Source: Flavobacteriales bacterium (lineage in GTDB: Bacteria; Bacteroidota; Bacteroidia; Flavobacteriales_D; Crocinitomicaceae). From it: a stretch of DNA of 32,408 nucleotides. Below, piece after piece: positions 8,701 to 18,200 of the stretch (within the stretch, counting starts at the first letter, position 1; the number at the start of each line of letters is the position of its first letter). Made by a program: the position numbers and the translations under genes. The stretch spans positions 1 through 32,408 of the forward strand of contig CANGHX010000013.1 in NCBI GenBank assembly GCA_947453715.1, in the 5' to 3' direction. The notes beneath the pieces are model-generated. The model worked only from the letters and a program-made list of their open reading frames with translations, ran no database searches and had not been told where the DNA came from.

Positions 8701-11700
8701 ATACTCCCGCTGTTTGAATTGGAGTAGTTCCTGTTGAAGGTAAATTAACTGTTACACCAGGCACACCTGTAACTGTATACTCTTTCAAAGTAATTGAATT
8801 TGAAGATTTACTTACACTACCAGTTGTTTGTAGTACTACGATTCTACCAGGAGTAAAGTCAGTTGAAATAAGCGTAATATTAATAGATCTAGGAATACTA
8901 TTACCATAACTATTGATAGCATAAACACTTAAATTTCCAGCTGTTGCATTTGATGCAAAGTTAATCGTTATACTATTTCCTGAACCAATAATAGTAGCCC
9001 CTGTTCCACTATAACTCCAAGAATAAGTTACTGAAGGGTCATTTGGAACTGTATAAGCTACACCTGATTGACCATAAATTACAGTTGAAGAACTAACTGT
9101 AAAATCAGCAGGTTGAGAAGGTAAATGTGTTACTGTTAAAGCTAGAGACGCAATTGAATCACATCCTGCAGCATTCGTCGTAGTATATGTATAGGTTCCT
9201 GAATTTGTATAATTTGTTCCATTCCAAGAATATGAATCATTTACTGTTACCGTATTTGTAGATTTAGTAGTTAAACAAATATTAAAGTTTGCTCTAACTG
9301 TTGTTGGATTGAAATCTTCGTTTTTAGAAAATAAATTACCAACTCCTATTCCCATGTCGGCATCTCTTCCAAGACCCATCACGTTAACTTTTCTATCTGT
9401 ATATAAGTTTACTAATGTATATCCTAAGTATTGTTTCCCTGCTCCCATGAACAATGTCTCAACTCTTGAACCTCCATTACCTGCAACTACTTGCCATGTT
9501 TTTCCAGCATGTGGGTGAATAGTATCCCAACAGTGTTCGTGTGCTGCAAACATTGCTTCACAGTTATTGTTCTCTAAATATTTCCACAAACTATCTCTTT
9601 GTGCTACGTAAGCTGCACTTCCAGAATTTTCTAATCCATCTCCAGGTTTCATTGATGAAGAGTAAGCTGGTTTGTGACCAAAAGCAAATATATGACGTGC
9701 ATTGTTTGCTCTTGCGGTTTGAACATCGTTCGCAACCCAATGGAAAGGTACTTTACTATCTTGTCCTGTTGGATCTGTATTTAATACGATGAAGTGATCT
9801 TGTCCATAATTGAATGAATAAGTCAGTTTGCTTTGGTCTGTAGCTAAATTATCTGCTCCGCCAACGCCTGGACCATTGCTTCCATTAATATATGGTGCCA
9901 TTACTCGTGTGTAAATACGTTCAGCTTCAACATACGATGTTTTTCCTGCTGCCTTATTTTGAGTTTCGTGGTTACCAGGGATTGCTACCAATGTGATGTT
10001 CATTGATGACAATGGGTGAGATTGATAAATTGCTTTCCAGCTTGTTAATTGTTTTACCAATTCTGCTGTATCAGCTACTCCCTTGTATCCCATTACGATA
10101 TCTCCTGTTAAGAAAAGGTATTTTGGCAATGGACTGATATGTGAAATCTCTGTGAATAAACGTTTCAATTGGTAAACGTTCGCTGTACTTTTTCCTGTTG
10201 CAACATCTAATCCTGTTGTTGCTGATGTATCTGTGTAATCTACTCTGTTACATCCAACTGTTACAAATGAGTAATCTAAGTTCGTTTGTGGAATTGTTAT
10301 TGAATTGTTTAAGTTAATCGCTACTGTTCTTGCAGTACTTGATCCACAAGCAACATTATTTGCAGTTACACTTAATGTTCCACTTGTTGCAATTGAAGAG
10401 AAATCAATTGTTACACTATTTCCTGAACCATTGATGGTTTCTCCTGTTCCGCTATACGTCCAGTTGTATGTTACACCTGATACATTTGGAACTGTATAAA
10501 CAACTCCCATTTCTCCTTTGTAAACAAATGTGTTTTTAACTGTGAAATCTGCTGGTTGTTGAGGTAAACTTACAACCATTGTTAAAGAATTTGATGTAGC
10601 AATTGAAGGACTTACACAAGCATCGGAAGATATTAATATACAAGTAACTACATCGCTATTTAGTAACGAATTAGTTGAAAAAACTGCATTATCTGTGCTT
10701 ACAATATTACCATTTAATTTCCATTGGTAGCTAGCAGTTCCGCCGTTTGTTGGAGTAGCTGTAAAAGTTACAGTTGCACCTGGACAAACTGAAGTTCCTA
10801 AATCTGAAGCAATACTCACTGACGGAACAACTGTTGGATTAACCGTAACCGTTGTCGCACTTGATGTTGCTGAGCAATTACTTGCATTTGTAACAGTAAC
10901 TGAAAAAGACCCGGATGTTGAAACAGTAATAGCTTGAGTTGTTTCACCAGTTGACCATAAATAACTAGAACCAGAAGATGCTGTTAAAGTGATTGAATTA
11001 CCTGAACAAAAAGTTGTCGCTCCACTTGGAGTTATAGTTGCAGTTGGTAATGCATTCACTGTTCCTGTAACAGAAGAAGTAGAAGTACCACAACCATTAG
11101 AAACAGTAATTGAATAAGAACCTGTTGCAGCGGTAGTTGCTGATGAAATACTAGGATTTTGAGATGAAGATGTGAAACCATTTGGTCCAGTCCAAGAATG
11201 AGTTAATGGTGATGTACCAGTTGTAGATAAATTTAAATTTAATGTATTATCAGCACAAACAGAACTACTTGTAACAGAAGTTATAGCAGGAGCAACACAA
11301 GGAGCAAAATCTACTCCGTGAAACCAAACATTTGTAGTCGCTGCAACTAAAGTAGAAGCTGAAGAACCTGAACCAGTATCTGTAATTTTGATGATTCTAT
11401 TTCCAACAGTTGCTTCAGAAGTAGTAGCATAAATTACAGGATTTGCTCCTGAATAATCTACTACCAAACCATAAGCTCCGATATTTGAAACACCAGTTCC
11501 TAAAGTATATTGTAGTGTCCAAGTTGCACCAGATTTTGTCCATTTTTGAATTCCTCCAGCTGCGGTGTTTAAATTAACTGCAACATAACAAATTGTACCA
11601 GCAGTATTAAAAGAAAAATCTGCTGGAACAGTAGTACCCATATCAATTACTTGTGTCAAAGTTGGTGAACCACTAATTGGTAAACCAGTTCCAACTGAAA

Positions 11701-12349
11701 ATATTCCTAAATGAGAAGTTGTATTTGAAGGTCCTGCTTTTTGGGTAGAGCAATACATTTGACCGCCAAAGATTCTTAAACCATACGCTTTAATTGGTGT
11801 TGCACCACCTCCTAAAACAGCTGCAGTTGAAGGACCAAAATAGTTTATACCATCAACATTTGCAACAGAAGCACCTGAAGTCCAATAATTTGTTCCATCA
11901 GAAACACCACCTCTTATATCATTTGCACTATAATAAGTAGTACTCGAATACACTTTTGAAAAATTACCACTCGCATCTATTTTATAGATAGCTCTAGGAA
12001 CAGTAGCTGAATTTGAAGCAGTAATATCAGTAGAAGAATAGTCAGCTGATGTAGAGTATCCTCCTAAAATTAAATTTGCTCCATCAGAAGATTGAGTTAA
12101 GAATCCTTCTGAACCACCTAAAGTAGCTGCCATTTGAATAGTGTTAATTCCTGTTATAGGCAATGTAACTGAAACACCTGAAACACCTGAAGGTGTATAT
12201 TCTTTTAACGTAACTGCTGAACCAAACTTTGTTGTGGCTCCAGTAGTTTGAACTGCAACTATTCTACCTGGAGTAAATGAACTTTGCCCGAAAAGGAGAA
12301 AAGTGCAAAAAATCGAGGAAATTGCTAATAGTAATGTTTTTGATTTCAT
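5765..12349 (-). CDS. Giant secreted mosaic protein: two copies of a ~330-aa propeller-like domain, Ig/PKD-like segments, calcineurin-like metallophosphoesterase, Calx-beta, DUF3616-like region, tandem C-terminal EF-hand-like tail
   Basis: 2194-aa ORF with signal peptide; metallophosphoesterase motifs TGDIVMG, PGNHETQ, FGHKPAYS, AAHEHCW; Calx-beta VSLAVTGTNITNGDFTLSNSTIIIPSGASSGSVTFTVVDDVLMEGNE; C-terminal DLTDDGVTDINDFLIFAPAFG and DINHDGSIDINDFLLFAPKFN. Confidence 0.9.
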   Translation of the reverse strand: MKSKTLLLAISSIFCTFLLFGQSSFTPGRIVAVQTTGATTKFGSAVTLKEYTPSGVSGVSVTLPITGINTIQMAATLGGSEGFLTQSSDGANLILGGYSTSADYSSTDITASNSATVPRAIYKIDASGNFSKVYSSTTYYSANDIRGGVSDGTNYWTSGASVANVDGINYFGPSTAAVLGGGATPIKAYGLRIFGGQMYCSTQKAGPSNTTSHLGIFSVGTGLPISGSPTLTQVIDMGTTVPADFSFNTAGTICYVAVNLNTAAGGIQKWTKSGATWTLQYTLGTGVSNIGAYGLVVDYSGANPVIYATTSEATVGNRIIKITDTGSGSSASTLVAATTNVWFHGVDFAPCVAPAITSVTSSSVCADNTLNLNLSTTGTSPLTHSWTGPNGFTSSSQNPSISSATTAATGSYSITVSNGCGTSTSSVTGTVNALPTATITPSGATTFCSGNSITLTASSGSSYLWSTGETTQAITVSTSGSFSVTVTNASNCSATSSATTVTVNPTVVPSVSIASDLGTSVCPGATVTFTATPTNGGTASYQWKLNGNIVSTDNAVFSTNSLLNSDVVTCILISSDACVSPSIATSNSLTMVVSLPQQPADFTVKNTFVYKGEMGVVYTVPNVSGVTYNWTYSGTGETINGSGNSVTIDFSSIATSGTLSVTANNVACGSSTARTVAINLNNSITIPQTNLDYSFVTVGCNRVDYTDTSATTGLDVATGKSTANVYQLKRLFTEISHISPLPKYLFLTGDIVMGYKGVADTAELVKQLTSWKAIYQSHPLSSMNITLVAIPGNHETQNKAAGKTSYVEAERIYTRVMAPYINGSNGPGVGGADNLATDQSKLTYSFNYGQDHFIVLNTDPTGQDSKVPFHWVANDVQTARANNARHIFAFGHKPAYSSSMKPGDGLENSGSAAYVAQRDSLWKYLENNNCEAMFAAHEHCWDTIHPHAGKTWQVVAGNGGSRVETLFMGAGKQYLGYTLVNLYTDRKVNVMGLGRDADMGIGVGNLFSKNEDFNPTTVRANFNICLTTKSTNTVTVNDSYSWNGTNYTNSGTYTYTTTNAAGCDSIASLALTVTHLPSQPADFTVSSSTVIYGQSGVAYTVPNDPSVTYSWSYSGTGATIIGSGNSITINFASNATAGNLSVYAINSYGNSIPRSINITLISTDFTPGRIVVLQTTGSVSKSSNSITLKEYTVTGVPGVTVNLPSTGTTPIQTAGVYGGSEGFLTNSTDGKYLVVAGYGTSSTFADVTATASNTVPRVIGQVTPSGLYQQMYSSSTMFNLNDIRSAVSDGTNYWVGGASTANVDGINYVGPGTPTVLGSGAIPSKAYATRIFNNQIYYSTQKAGPSNSATQLGIFSIGSGLQTSGTATPVQIINTGSIIPEDFSFNSSLDVCYIAVNLNTASGGIQKWTKSAGTWTLAYTLSTGAANIGAYGLLVDYSGANPIIYATTFETTGNRVIKIADSGPSSNAFTIVPAVAGVYYKGIAFSPVSAGTPTVNLSVSSNAGSEAGTTAITVTATSSSTLSSTEIVSLAVTGTNITNGDFTLSNSTIIIPSGASSGSVTFTVVDDVLMEGNEIAVLTISNPSPGLLLGTTTSQNVVISDNDNSAPTIFINVASTTNYIDGGVASSPVSPYTISGSIGDVTDPIATLGIDFIINDAETAASSLIVTVASSNITVVPNGNMLLTGSLSIRNLKISPIAVGYSTITIQVSDGLNNASYVINYAASDSIPKIVLNNTQWHTGMSDASDAISLDNDYYMTADDEVDVINVYSRHNSGLPVASFNYASYLNLPDQAKPEVDAEASAKSYKIANRYYWLGSMSNGKDPFDNKPNRDRLFATTVTGTGAATTISVNGYTAIRSALLTWGDAHGYNFTASAAAGVDSKSVSGFAAEGMVFGPDSTTLWIGLRAPLVPTVNRTKAVIAPILNFETWFNNGSQVGNPTFGAPIELNLGGKGIRDIIRLENGTYIIVAGDAGPNLALSSIYKWTGNSADSPILVSSQGNGKLNMEGVMEVKANGITSMSQLQVISDGGSDVIYNDGLEAKDYGNLNLRKFRSDILTGIDLCMPVSSAVNAVNSSFCGGSSTTLTAPTIPNPSSFIWTNGSTSKSIVVSNFGNYSVTQTDLFGCIYNSSTILLSNCEATDLTDDGVTDINDFLIFAPAFGFTCSNCREDINHDGSIDINDFLLFAPKFNRVCSCN
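5768..5947 (-). other. Tandem C-terminal EF-hand/dockerin-like motifs
   Basis: Encodes CEATDLTDDGVTDINDFLIFAPAFGFTCSNCREDINHDGSIDINDFLLFAPKFNRVCSCN-stop. Confidence 0.75.
7880..8865 (-). repeat. Propeller-like domain copy B in the 2194-aa protein (approximate limits)
   Basis: DFTPGRIVVLQTTG...GGSEGFLTNSTDG...VSDGTNYWVGGASTANVDGINYVGP...YYSTQKAGPSN...GGIQKWTKSAGTWTLAYTLSTG, clear paralogue of copy A. Confidence 0.85.
9340..10285 (-). other. Calcineurin-like metallophosphoesterase domain within the 2194-aa protein (approximate limits)
   Basis: Motifs II to V recognisable (GDIVMG, GNHE, GHKP, AHEH); motif I is divergent (FVTVGCNRVDY). Confidence 0.75.
11300..12285 (-). repeat. Propeller-like domain copy A in the 2194-aa protein (approximate limits)
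   Basis: SFTPGRIVAVQTTG...GGSEGFLTQSSDG...VSDGTNYWTSGASVANVDGINYFGP...YCSTQKAGPSN...GGIQKWTKSGATWTLQYTLGTG, shared with copy B. Confidence 0.85.
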
Positions 12350-12392
12350 AACTTGATAATTTGTCGTAAAGACTAGTATTAAATATTGAAAC

Positions 12393-12400
12393 CAAAATTA
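12393..12400 (-). promoter_or_regulatory. Candidate -7 element (TAATTTTG) for the 2194-aa protein gene
   Basis: Matches TAnnTTTG 44 nt upstream of the start codon; no clear -33 element. Confidence 0.3.
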
Positions 12401-12522
12401 CTTTTGACTAATTAAGTGGAAAAGAAATCGAATTAACTATTGATTAAATAATTAGTTGATTTGTTAATTCTATAATAAGAAAATTTAAGTAAAATTTACT
12501 ATTAGTTAATATTTGATTGTTA

Positions 12523-13197
12523 TTACAATGTGTAAAACAAACCACAATTACTGCCAATAGAATAAAAATATTTTTTTACTGGTGCATCCATGACAGTTGT
12601 GATTGATTGTCTGTAAATTAATTCAAATTTAAAACTCCATTTAGGAGAAAAATTTGTTTTTAAACCTGCTCCAATTATAGAAGTAAAATTTAATTTAGAA
12701 AATTCTGAATTTCCTATTATTAACTCTCTTGATGACGAATTTTCCTTTTGCATTAATATTTTACTTGAAAGAAACAGATTTGAAGAAATTCCTGCAGAAA
12801 TAAAAATTTTTGTATTCTTATTTATAATATTATAATTCACTTTTAAAGGAATATCTAAATAGTGAATGTGATCTACATATTTTTCAATTGTAGGAATAAT
12901 TTTAGATCTTAGTTGTTCACCTTTATCCGAATACAATATTCCAGTTGAAAGTGAAATTTTTTGAGTAAATTGATAATCTAAATTTATTCCAGTCGTAAAC
13001 CCAAATTTAGCAACTTCCAATGTATCGAATTGATCTTTCATCCATTGATTATCAGAATTTGTATTCGTAATTCTATAACAAAAATCAGGTGAATAAGTTA
13101 AACCTATTGCTATCGACTTTGGTTTAATTGTATCAGAAGTTTGAGCTAATATAAAGATTGGAAATAAGAAGATTATAAATGAAATTATTCTTTTCAT
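12523..13197 (-). CDS. Outer membrane beta-barrel protein (PorT/OMP_b-brl_2-like)
   Basis: 224 aa, signal peptide, alternating beta-strand pattern, YSPDFCYRI...GFTTGINLDYQFTQKISLSTGILYSDKG...LDIPLKVNYN. Confidence 0.75.
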   Translation of the reverse strand: MKRIISFIIFLFPIFILAQTSDTIKPKSIAIGLTYSPDFCYRITNTNSDNQWMKDQFDTLEVAKFGFTTGINLDYQFTQKISLSTGILYSDKGEQLRSKIIPTIEKYVDHIHYLDIPLKVNYNIINKNTKIFISAGISSNLFLSSKILMQKENSSSRELIIGNSEFSKLNFTSIIGAGLKTNFSPKWSFKFELIYRQSITTVMDAPVKKYFYSIGSNCGLFYTL

Positions 13198-13215
13198 GTG
13201 AAATTTTTTAAAATT

Positions 13216-13932
13216 TTAGTCTTTAACGCAACGGATACTAAATCCATAATTTTTGTAGGTAAATTGTCGATATACTCCTTTTTGCTGACTATCTAAATAT
13301 CGATACCAAGCTTGATTGTTATGCTCAGTCGAAGTCCAGAAAAATGCAGTATTTGTCTGATTGTTTAATGATCCATTAAAAACTCTACAGCCAGAAGGTA
13401 TAGCATCAAAACCAACAGTACTTGAATAAATTTCAATCGGATTAACCCATTCAATAGACGTTTTCATCAACATTAAACCGGTATTAGATCCTCTCCAAGC
13501 CAAACCATCAGCTTCTTCTTGTTTTGTTCCAAGTGACTTTTCTAATGTCTTCCACTCTTCATCAGAAGGAATGTGCCAACCTTGTGGAGCTATTTTTTTT
13601 GAATTGTTTACAGAAAACCAATTATATAATAATCCAAAACGAGCATCAGCTGAACAAAATGAGCCTACTTGAGTATTTTCCCATATGGAATCATTTCCTG
13701 AAATTGAAATTTCATTTATTGCTGTTCCATCACTATATTTATGCACTTTTAAATTTTCAGCCATCCACCATTGATCACCAATTTTAACAGTCTTGTATAC
13801 ATTCCCATCAATGTCTTGCATCGTACTGGTTTCATTTGGAACAGTCTCTTTTTTTGTTTCTTTTTTACAAGAAATAAAAAGAAAAACAATAATTCCAAAA
13901 ATATAATTTAACCTCATCATTTTGAATTTCAT
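13216..13932 (-). CDS. FISUMP (Fibrobacter succinogenes major paralogous) domain lipoprotein
   Basis: Lipobox-like LFISCKK; DIDGNVYKTVKIGDQWWMAENLKVHKYSDG...LYNWFSV...APQGWHIPSDEEWKTLE...GSCR...WTSTEHNNQAWYRYLD...GFSIRCVKD. Confidence 0.9.
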   Translation of the reverse strand: MKFKMMRLNYIFGIIVFLFISCKKETKKETVPNETSTMQDIDGNVYKTVKIGDQWWMAENLKVHKYSDGTAINEISISGNDSIWENTQVGSFCSADARFGLLYNWFSVNNSKKIAPQGWHIPSDEEWKTLEKSLGTKQEEADGLAWRGSNTGLMLMKTSIEWVNPIEIYSSTVGFDAIPSGCRVFNGSLNNQTNTAFFWTSTEHNNQAWYRYLDSQQKGVYRQFTYKNYGFSIRCVKD

Positions 13933-15263
13933 TAATTTTTCATAAATAATTTTGTAGCAGTTTGCCCTCCTGCATTTACTAAAACAGTATATAACCCATT
14001 ATCAATTGCATTTAAATCAATTTCTTCATTTGAAATAAAGTTTGCATTACCAAATGATTTTTCAACAAGTACAATCCCAAAAGAGTTAATTATTTTGTAA
14101 CTTAATTCCGTTGATTCACCAGCAATAATATTTAAGATTAATTTTTCGCTTGCTGGATTAGGATGAATATCGAATTCAAAAGAGTTTCCTCTTTGAGACG
14201 GACAAACTACTGAAATATCACGATTTGCACATGCACCTGGATAACAACATAATGATTCAATCATAAAATTAACTTTTGAATCATAATTACAAGCCATTGA
14301 GTCAGAACAACCAAATACTATGGGTGTTTGACAAGCACCTGGTAGGCTGCAAACAAATGATTTATCATATTCTAAGTAATTTCCATCTGTACATCCACAT
14401 GAGTATGGATAACTCAAAAAAGAACTAACTTCTTCATCAGATTGAAGTAAAGTATCTTTAGAAACATATTTTAATGTTTGTAAAACACCATCTACAAGTG
14501 CTTCAATCTCTAGATTGATTTCAAATGAAAGTTGACCTTTAGTTGTTAATTGGGCAATTAACACTTGATTACTATCAGTAAGCACACCTGAAACTCCAGA
14601 ATTTTGAAGTGCAAAACTAGTACTTGAAAAACTCATTTTAGGTACTAATGAACCAAATATTGTACTGTCATTTCCTGAAACAAAATCTTTTATTCCATTA
14701 TCAATCCAAGTATCTGGAATGTTTACCATCGTATCCATTCCATCAGAAATAGTAAGCGGAATGCCTAATAACGCGTCATTATTCGTTAACATTCCATCCG
14801 AAATCATCGCACTTCCTCCGTCATTATTTACTCCTCCAATGAAAGAACCATCAATATCTTGTGATTTTAATAAACCAAAATAAGTTTTGTTTCCTTGCTT
14901 TTTAGTTGTTTGCCCCAAAGTCAACCATGTATCCAATGCTACAGTATTTTCACCATATCTAGCTTTAATAAAGTCTTTTGCAAAGGTTTGACCTTCAATA
15001 TTATTGTAAAAATAATCAGTACTTGAAATTGAAAAGGGATGCTCATTATTTCCATAAATTTTTTTCAATTTACTTCCAGGTAACATATCTACGTAAATTC
15101 TGTAAGTAGTCGAACCAGCTTCAACTTTTCCACCAATTGTATCTGTTGAATCAGCGTAATTTGAAATATAATAAGTTTCAACAATAATCTTTTCAAGTTG
15201 TGAAAAAGCAGATGAAGAAATAAAAAATAATACGAATATGTAAAAACAATTTCTCATTTTCAA
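13932..15263 (-). CDS. Secreted 'GLExIxVEKYY' family protein with Cys-rich insert and T9SS type A sorting domain
   Basis: 443 aa; LEKIIVETYYISNYADS...AGSTTYRIYVDMLPGSKLKKIYGNNEHP...; FGCSDSMACNYDSKVNF; CTD FDIHPNPASEKLIL...GLYTVLVNAGGQTATKLFMKN; stop codon overlaps the next start by 1 nt. Confidence 0.88.
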   Translation of the reverse strand: MKMRNCFYIFVLFFISSSAFSQLEKIIVETYYISNYADSTDTIGGKVEAGSTTYRIYVDMLPGSKLKKIYGNNEHPFSISSTDYFYNNIEGQTFAKDFIKARYGENTVALDTWLTLGQTTKKQGNKTYFGLLKSQDIDGSFIGGVNNDGGSAMISDGMLTNNDALLGIPLTISDGMDTMVNIPDTWIDNGIKDFVSGNDSTIFGSLVPKMSFSSTSFALQNSGVSGVLTDSNQVLIAQLTTKGQLSFEINLEIEALVDGVLQTLKYVSKDTLLQSDEEVSSFLSYPYSCGCTDGNYLEYDKSFVCSLPGACQTPIVFGCSDSMACNYDSKVNFMIESLCCYPGACANRDISVVCPSQRGNSFEFDIHPNPASEKLILNIIAGESTELSYKIINSFGIVLVEKSFGNANFISNEEIDLNAIDNGLYTVLVNAGGQTATKLFMKN

Positions 15264-15278
15264 AATGAATTTAATTTG

Positions 15279-18200
15279 TTATAATTTATAGGAAATACTC
15301 AAGTTATAATTTGTTCCATATCTGAAACTATCATAATCTACCCATCCATTTGGTAATTTATAGGCTCTTCTAACTTTAGCATTTAATAAATCTCTTATTG
15401 TTAGACTTGCACTGAAATGTTTACCTAGTGTCTTCGTCACCTTAAAATCAATAGTGTTTCTAGGCATTTCATAAACATCTGGTCGACCTTTTACAATTCC
15501 TGTAATAACTAACCTAGGACCTTGAACATTATAACTTATAGTTGCCGTTAATCCTAAACTATCTGCTTTATACATTAACAAAGCATTTATTATGTAGGGA
15601 GCTTGACCAAGCATAGAACGATTAACTGTATCAATTGGAGTAGAAATTTTCTCACCATTTACATATTGAATATCTTTTCGGATAAAAACAGAATTTGATT
15701 TTACTAAAGTCACATTCGTTCGAAATTCAAAGTATTTTGAAATTGCCTTATTAATTTCAAACTCTATACCTTTTACATTAGATTTATCAATATTCTGCCA
15801 ACTAATAGCACCACTTTCAAAACCCATTTCAATATGATTCTTAAAATCTTTATAAAATAAACTTACAGAAATATTATCACCATTTTTTAAGTAAGATTCT
15901 GCACGAATATCAAAGTTTTTAATATGTACCGTTTTCAAATCGGAATTACCATGAATTAAAGTTCTATACTCATTATCATAAACTGCAGCATCATTTAGTT
16001 CTCTAATACTTGGTCGTGCAACAGTTTGGCTGTAATTAAATCTTAAATTCGTTTTTGCAAATTGAATTTTAGTTATTTTATAAATGATATTCGCACTAGG
16101 TAAAAAGTTTACTTCATTAATATTAGCAGCATTCACACTATTTGGCAGTCCGAAACCATTTCCTCTTCTCGGATCATTTTTTGCATAACCTAAACGATAA
16201 TAATCATTAATATCAGTAAAAATTTTAGCTTGTTCAACTCTCAATCCACCCGAAAAACGGATTGAAGATTTTAATTCATAATCAACCATTGCAAATGCAG
16301 CTTTAATGATGCTATAACCAAAAGAGTGATTGTAAGCAGCTTTATTTTCATCGTAATAATAGTCTACTTTTCCGTTCGACATAATAAAACGATTCGCATT
16401 TAAAAACTCATCAATATTTTCGCTTGTAGGACTTGGATGAGAACCATTACCTTCAACAATTGAAAAATCTTGAATATCTGATTTACGATCTGTACGTTGA
16501 TAAGCTCCACCAAATTTCACTTTACGTAATAATTTTTCTGTTGCATTTTTTAATGGTAATTCAGCTGATAATCTTGAATCAAAAATATTTTCTGATAAAT
16601 ATCTATAAAAACGATGAACTCCATCTCCCACTGTAGGTCCAAATTGGTAAACACTTTTCACATTATTATCTAAAGTATATCCGTACTGAATGACTTTAAA
16701 ATCTGGAGCTATACTATTACCTTGTGTAAAAGATGAATTAAAATCTATTTTCATTTTAGGCCCAGCTAAATAGTGTTCAGATTTAAATTGATATATTTTT
16801 TGTTTTCGTTGTTCGTAAAAGAGTAAGTTCTGTGTTCTACCCTCTTGACTCCCAATAGAATTAGTTGGAATTGAAGTTGCAAAATTACCAATATCATTTG
16901 TTCCACTGAAATTAGGCATAAACATCAATGACACTTTATTTTTATCATTGAGTTTGTAAGCTAAATTCATTAACCCACTCCAACTATTTGTTTCTCTACT
17001 TACTTTCGCAGAATCTCTAACATCAAATGGGAAATTCAATTGTTCAGCACCCACTCTTTGAGAAACCCCATTTGGATCATATCGAACAGCAGTAGCATAT
17101 CTGAACCCAACTATATATCCTAATGGTTTTCCAAACAACGTTACTTGATCACCAACACTAAAGCTTTGTGTATTATTTAAAGGCGCTTTTCTTTTCACTA
17201 TATTCCAATTGTGAGCAAAACCATTATTATAATCTGAACCATCAGGATTAATTCTACTTTCTGCTTGCGCCTTATAAGTATTATTATATTGATTTTGTGC
17301 ATTTTGAATAGCTGCTGGATCATTTATTAAAGCCCTTGGCAATAAACCCAATTGGACTAATCCTAATTTATTGTAGGTAATACCTTCTGAAGTTCCATCA
17401 ATCCAGCCATCAACTCCCAAACTATTAAAATAAGAACCCAATCCTAAAGCAACCATTTCTTGATAGGTAGATGGATTTAATGTTGGAGAACTAATCGGCT
17501 CATCTTTTCTATTTCTTAATCCATTATCATAACCTAACCAATCAGTTGAACTTCTTTGAGTACTAACTATATCTTTGAAAGAAGTTTGAGCATTATATCC
17601 AAATTGTGATTCAACGTTCACTTGTAATTTGTCTGGATAATCTTTTGTTTCAACTGAAATGTATGCTCCTGTCCAATCACCTGGCAAATCAGGACTAGCT
17701 GTTTTAGTTATGATAATATTGTCAACTAAACTTGCAGGAAAAATATCTAATTTAATATTATTTGTTAGTGGATCGAGTGTCGGAATACGAGAACCATTCA
17801 AGGTTGTTTTAACATATCTATCACCAATACCACGTACAGTAATAAAACCACCGTTTGTTGAAACACCTGAAACTCTCGCAACAGCAGCACCAATTGTTGC
17901 ATCACCAGTCTTTTTCATTGTTTCAGCTGAAATGTAATCTAAAGTTGTAGCTGAATTAATTTTAATTCGTTCCATATAGCCATCGTTCGAACGAATTTGT
18001 TTAGCTACAATTTTCACTTCCTCTAGCTCGGTTTTTTTAGGGGAAATCGTGAAATTTTTGATCAAAACTTCATTATCTTTCAATTGGACAACCTCTAGTA
18101 TTGTATCATAACCAATATAGGCAATAACCAACGTTAAATAATTTGAATTTTTTATCGAAATATTATAATTTCCATCAAAATCACTTAATGTTCCAGCTGT

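Noticed and set aside
504-10499. Short plus-strand ORFs of 60-85 aa (504-710, 6558-6755, 7239-7457, 7722-7913, 9309-9518, 9541-9792, 10305-10499)
   Set aside because: All lie antisense within long, well-supported secreted-protein genes; no recognisable domains or independent start signals.
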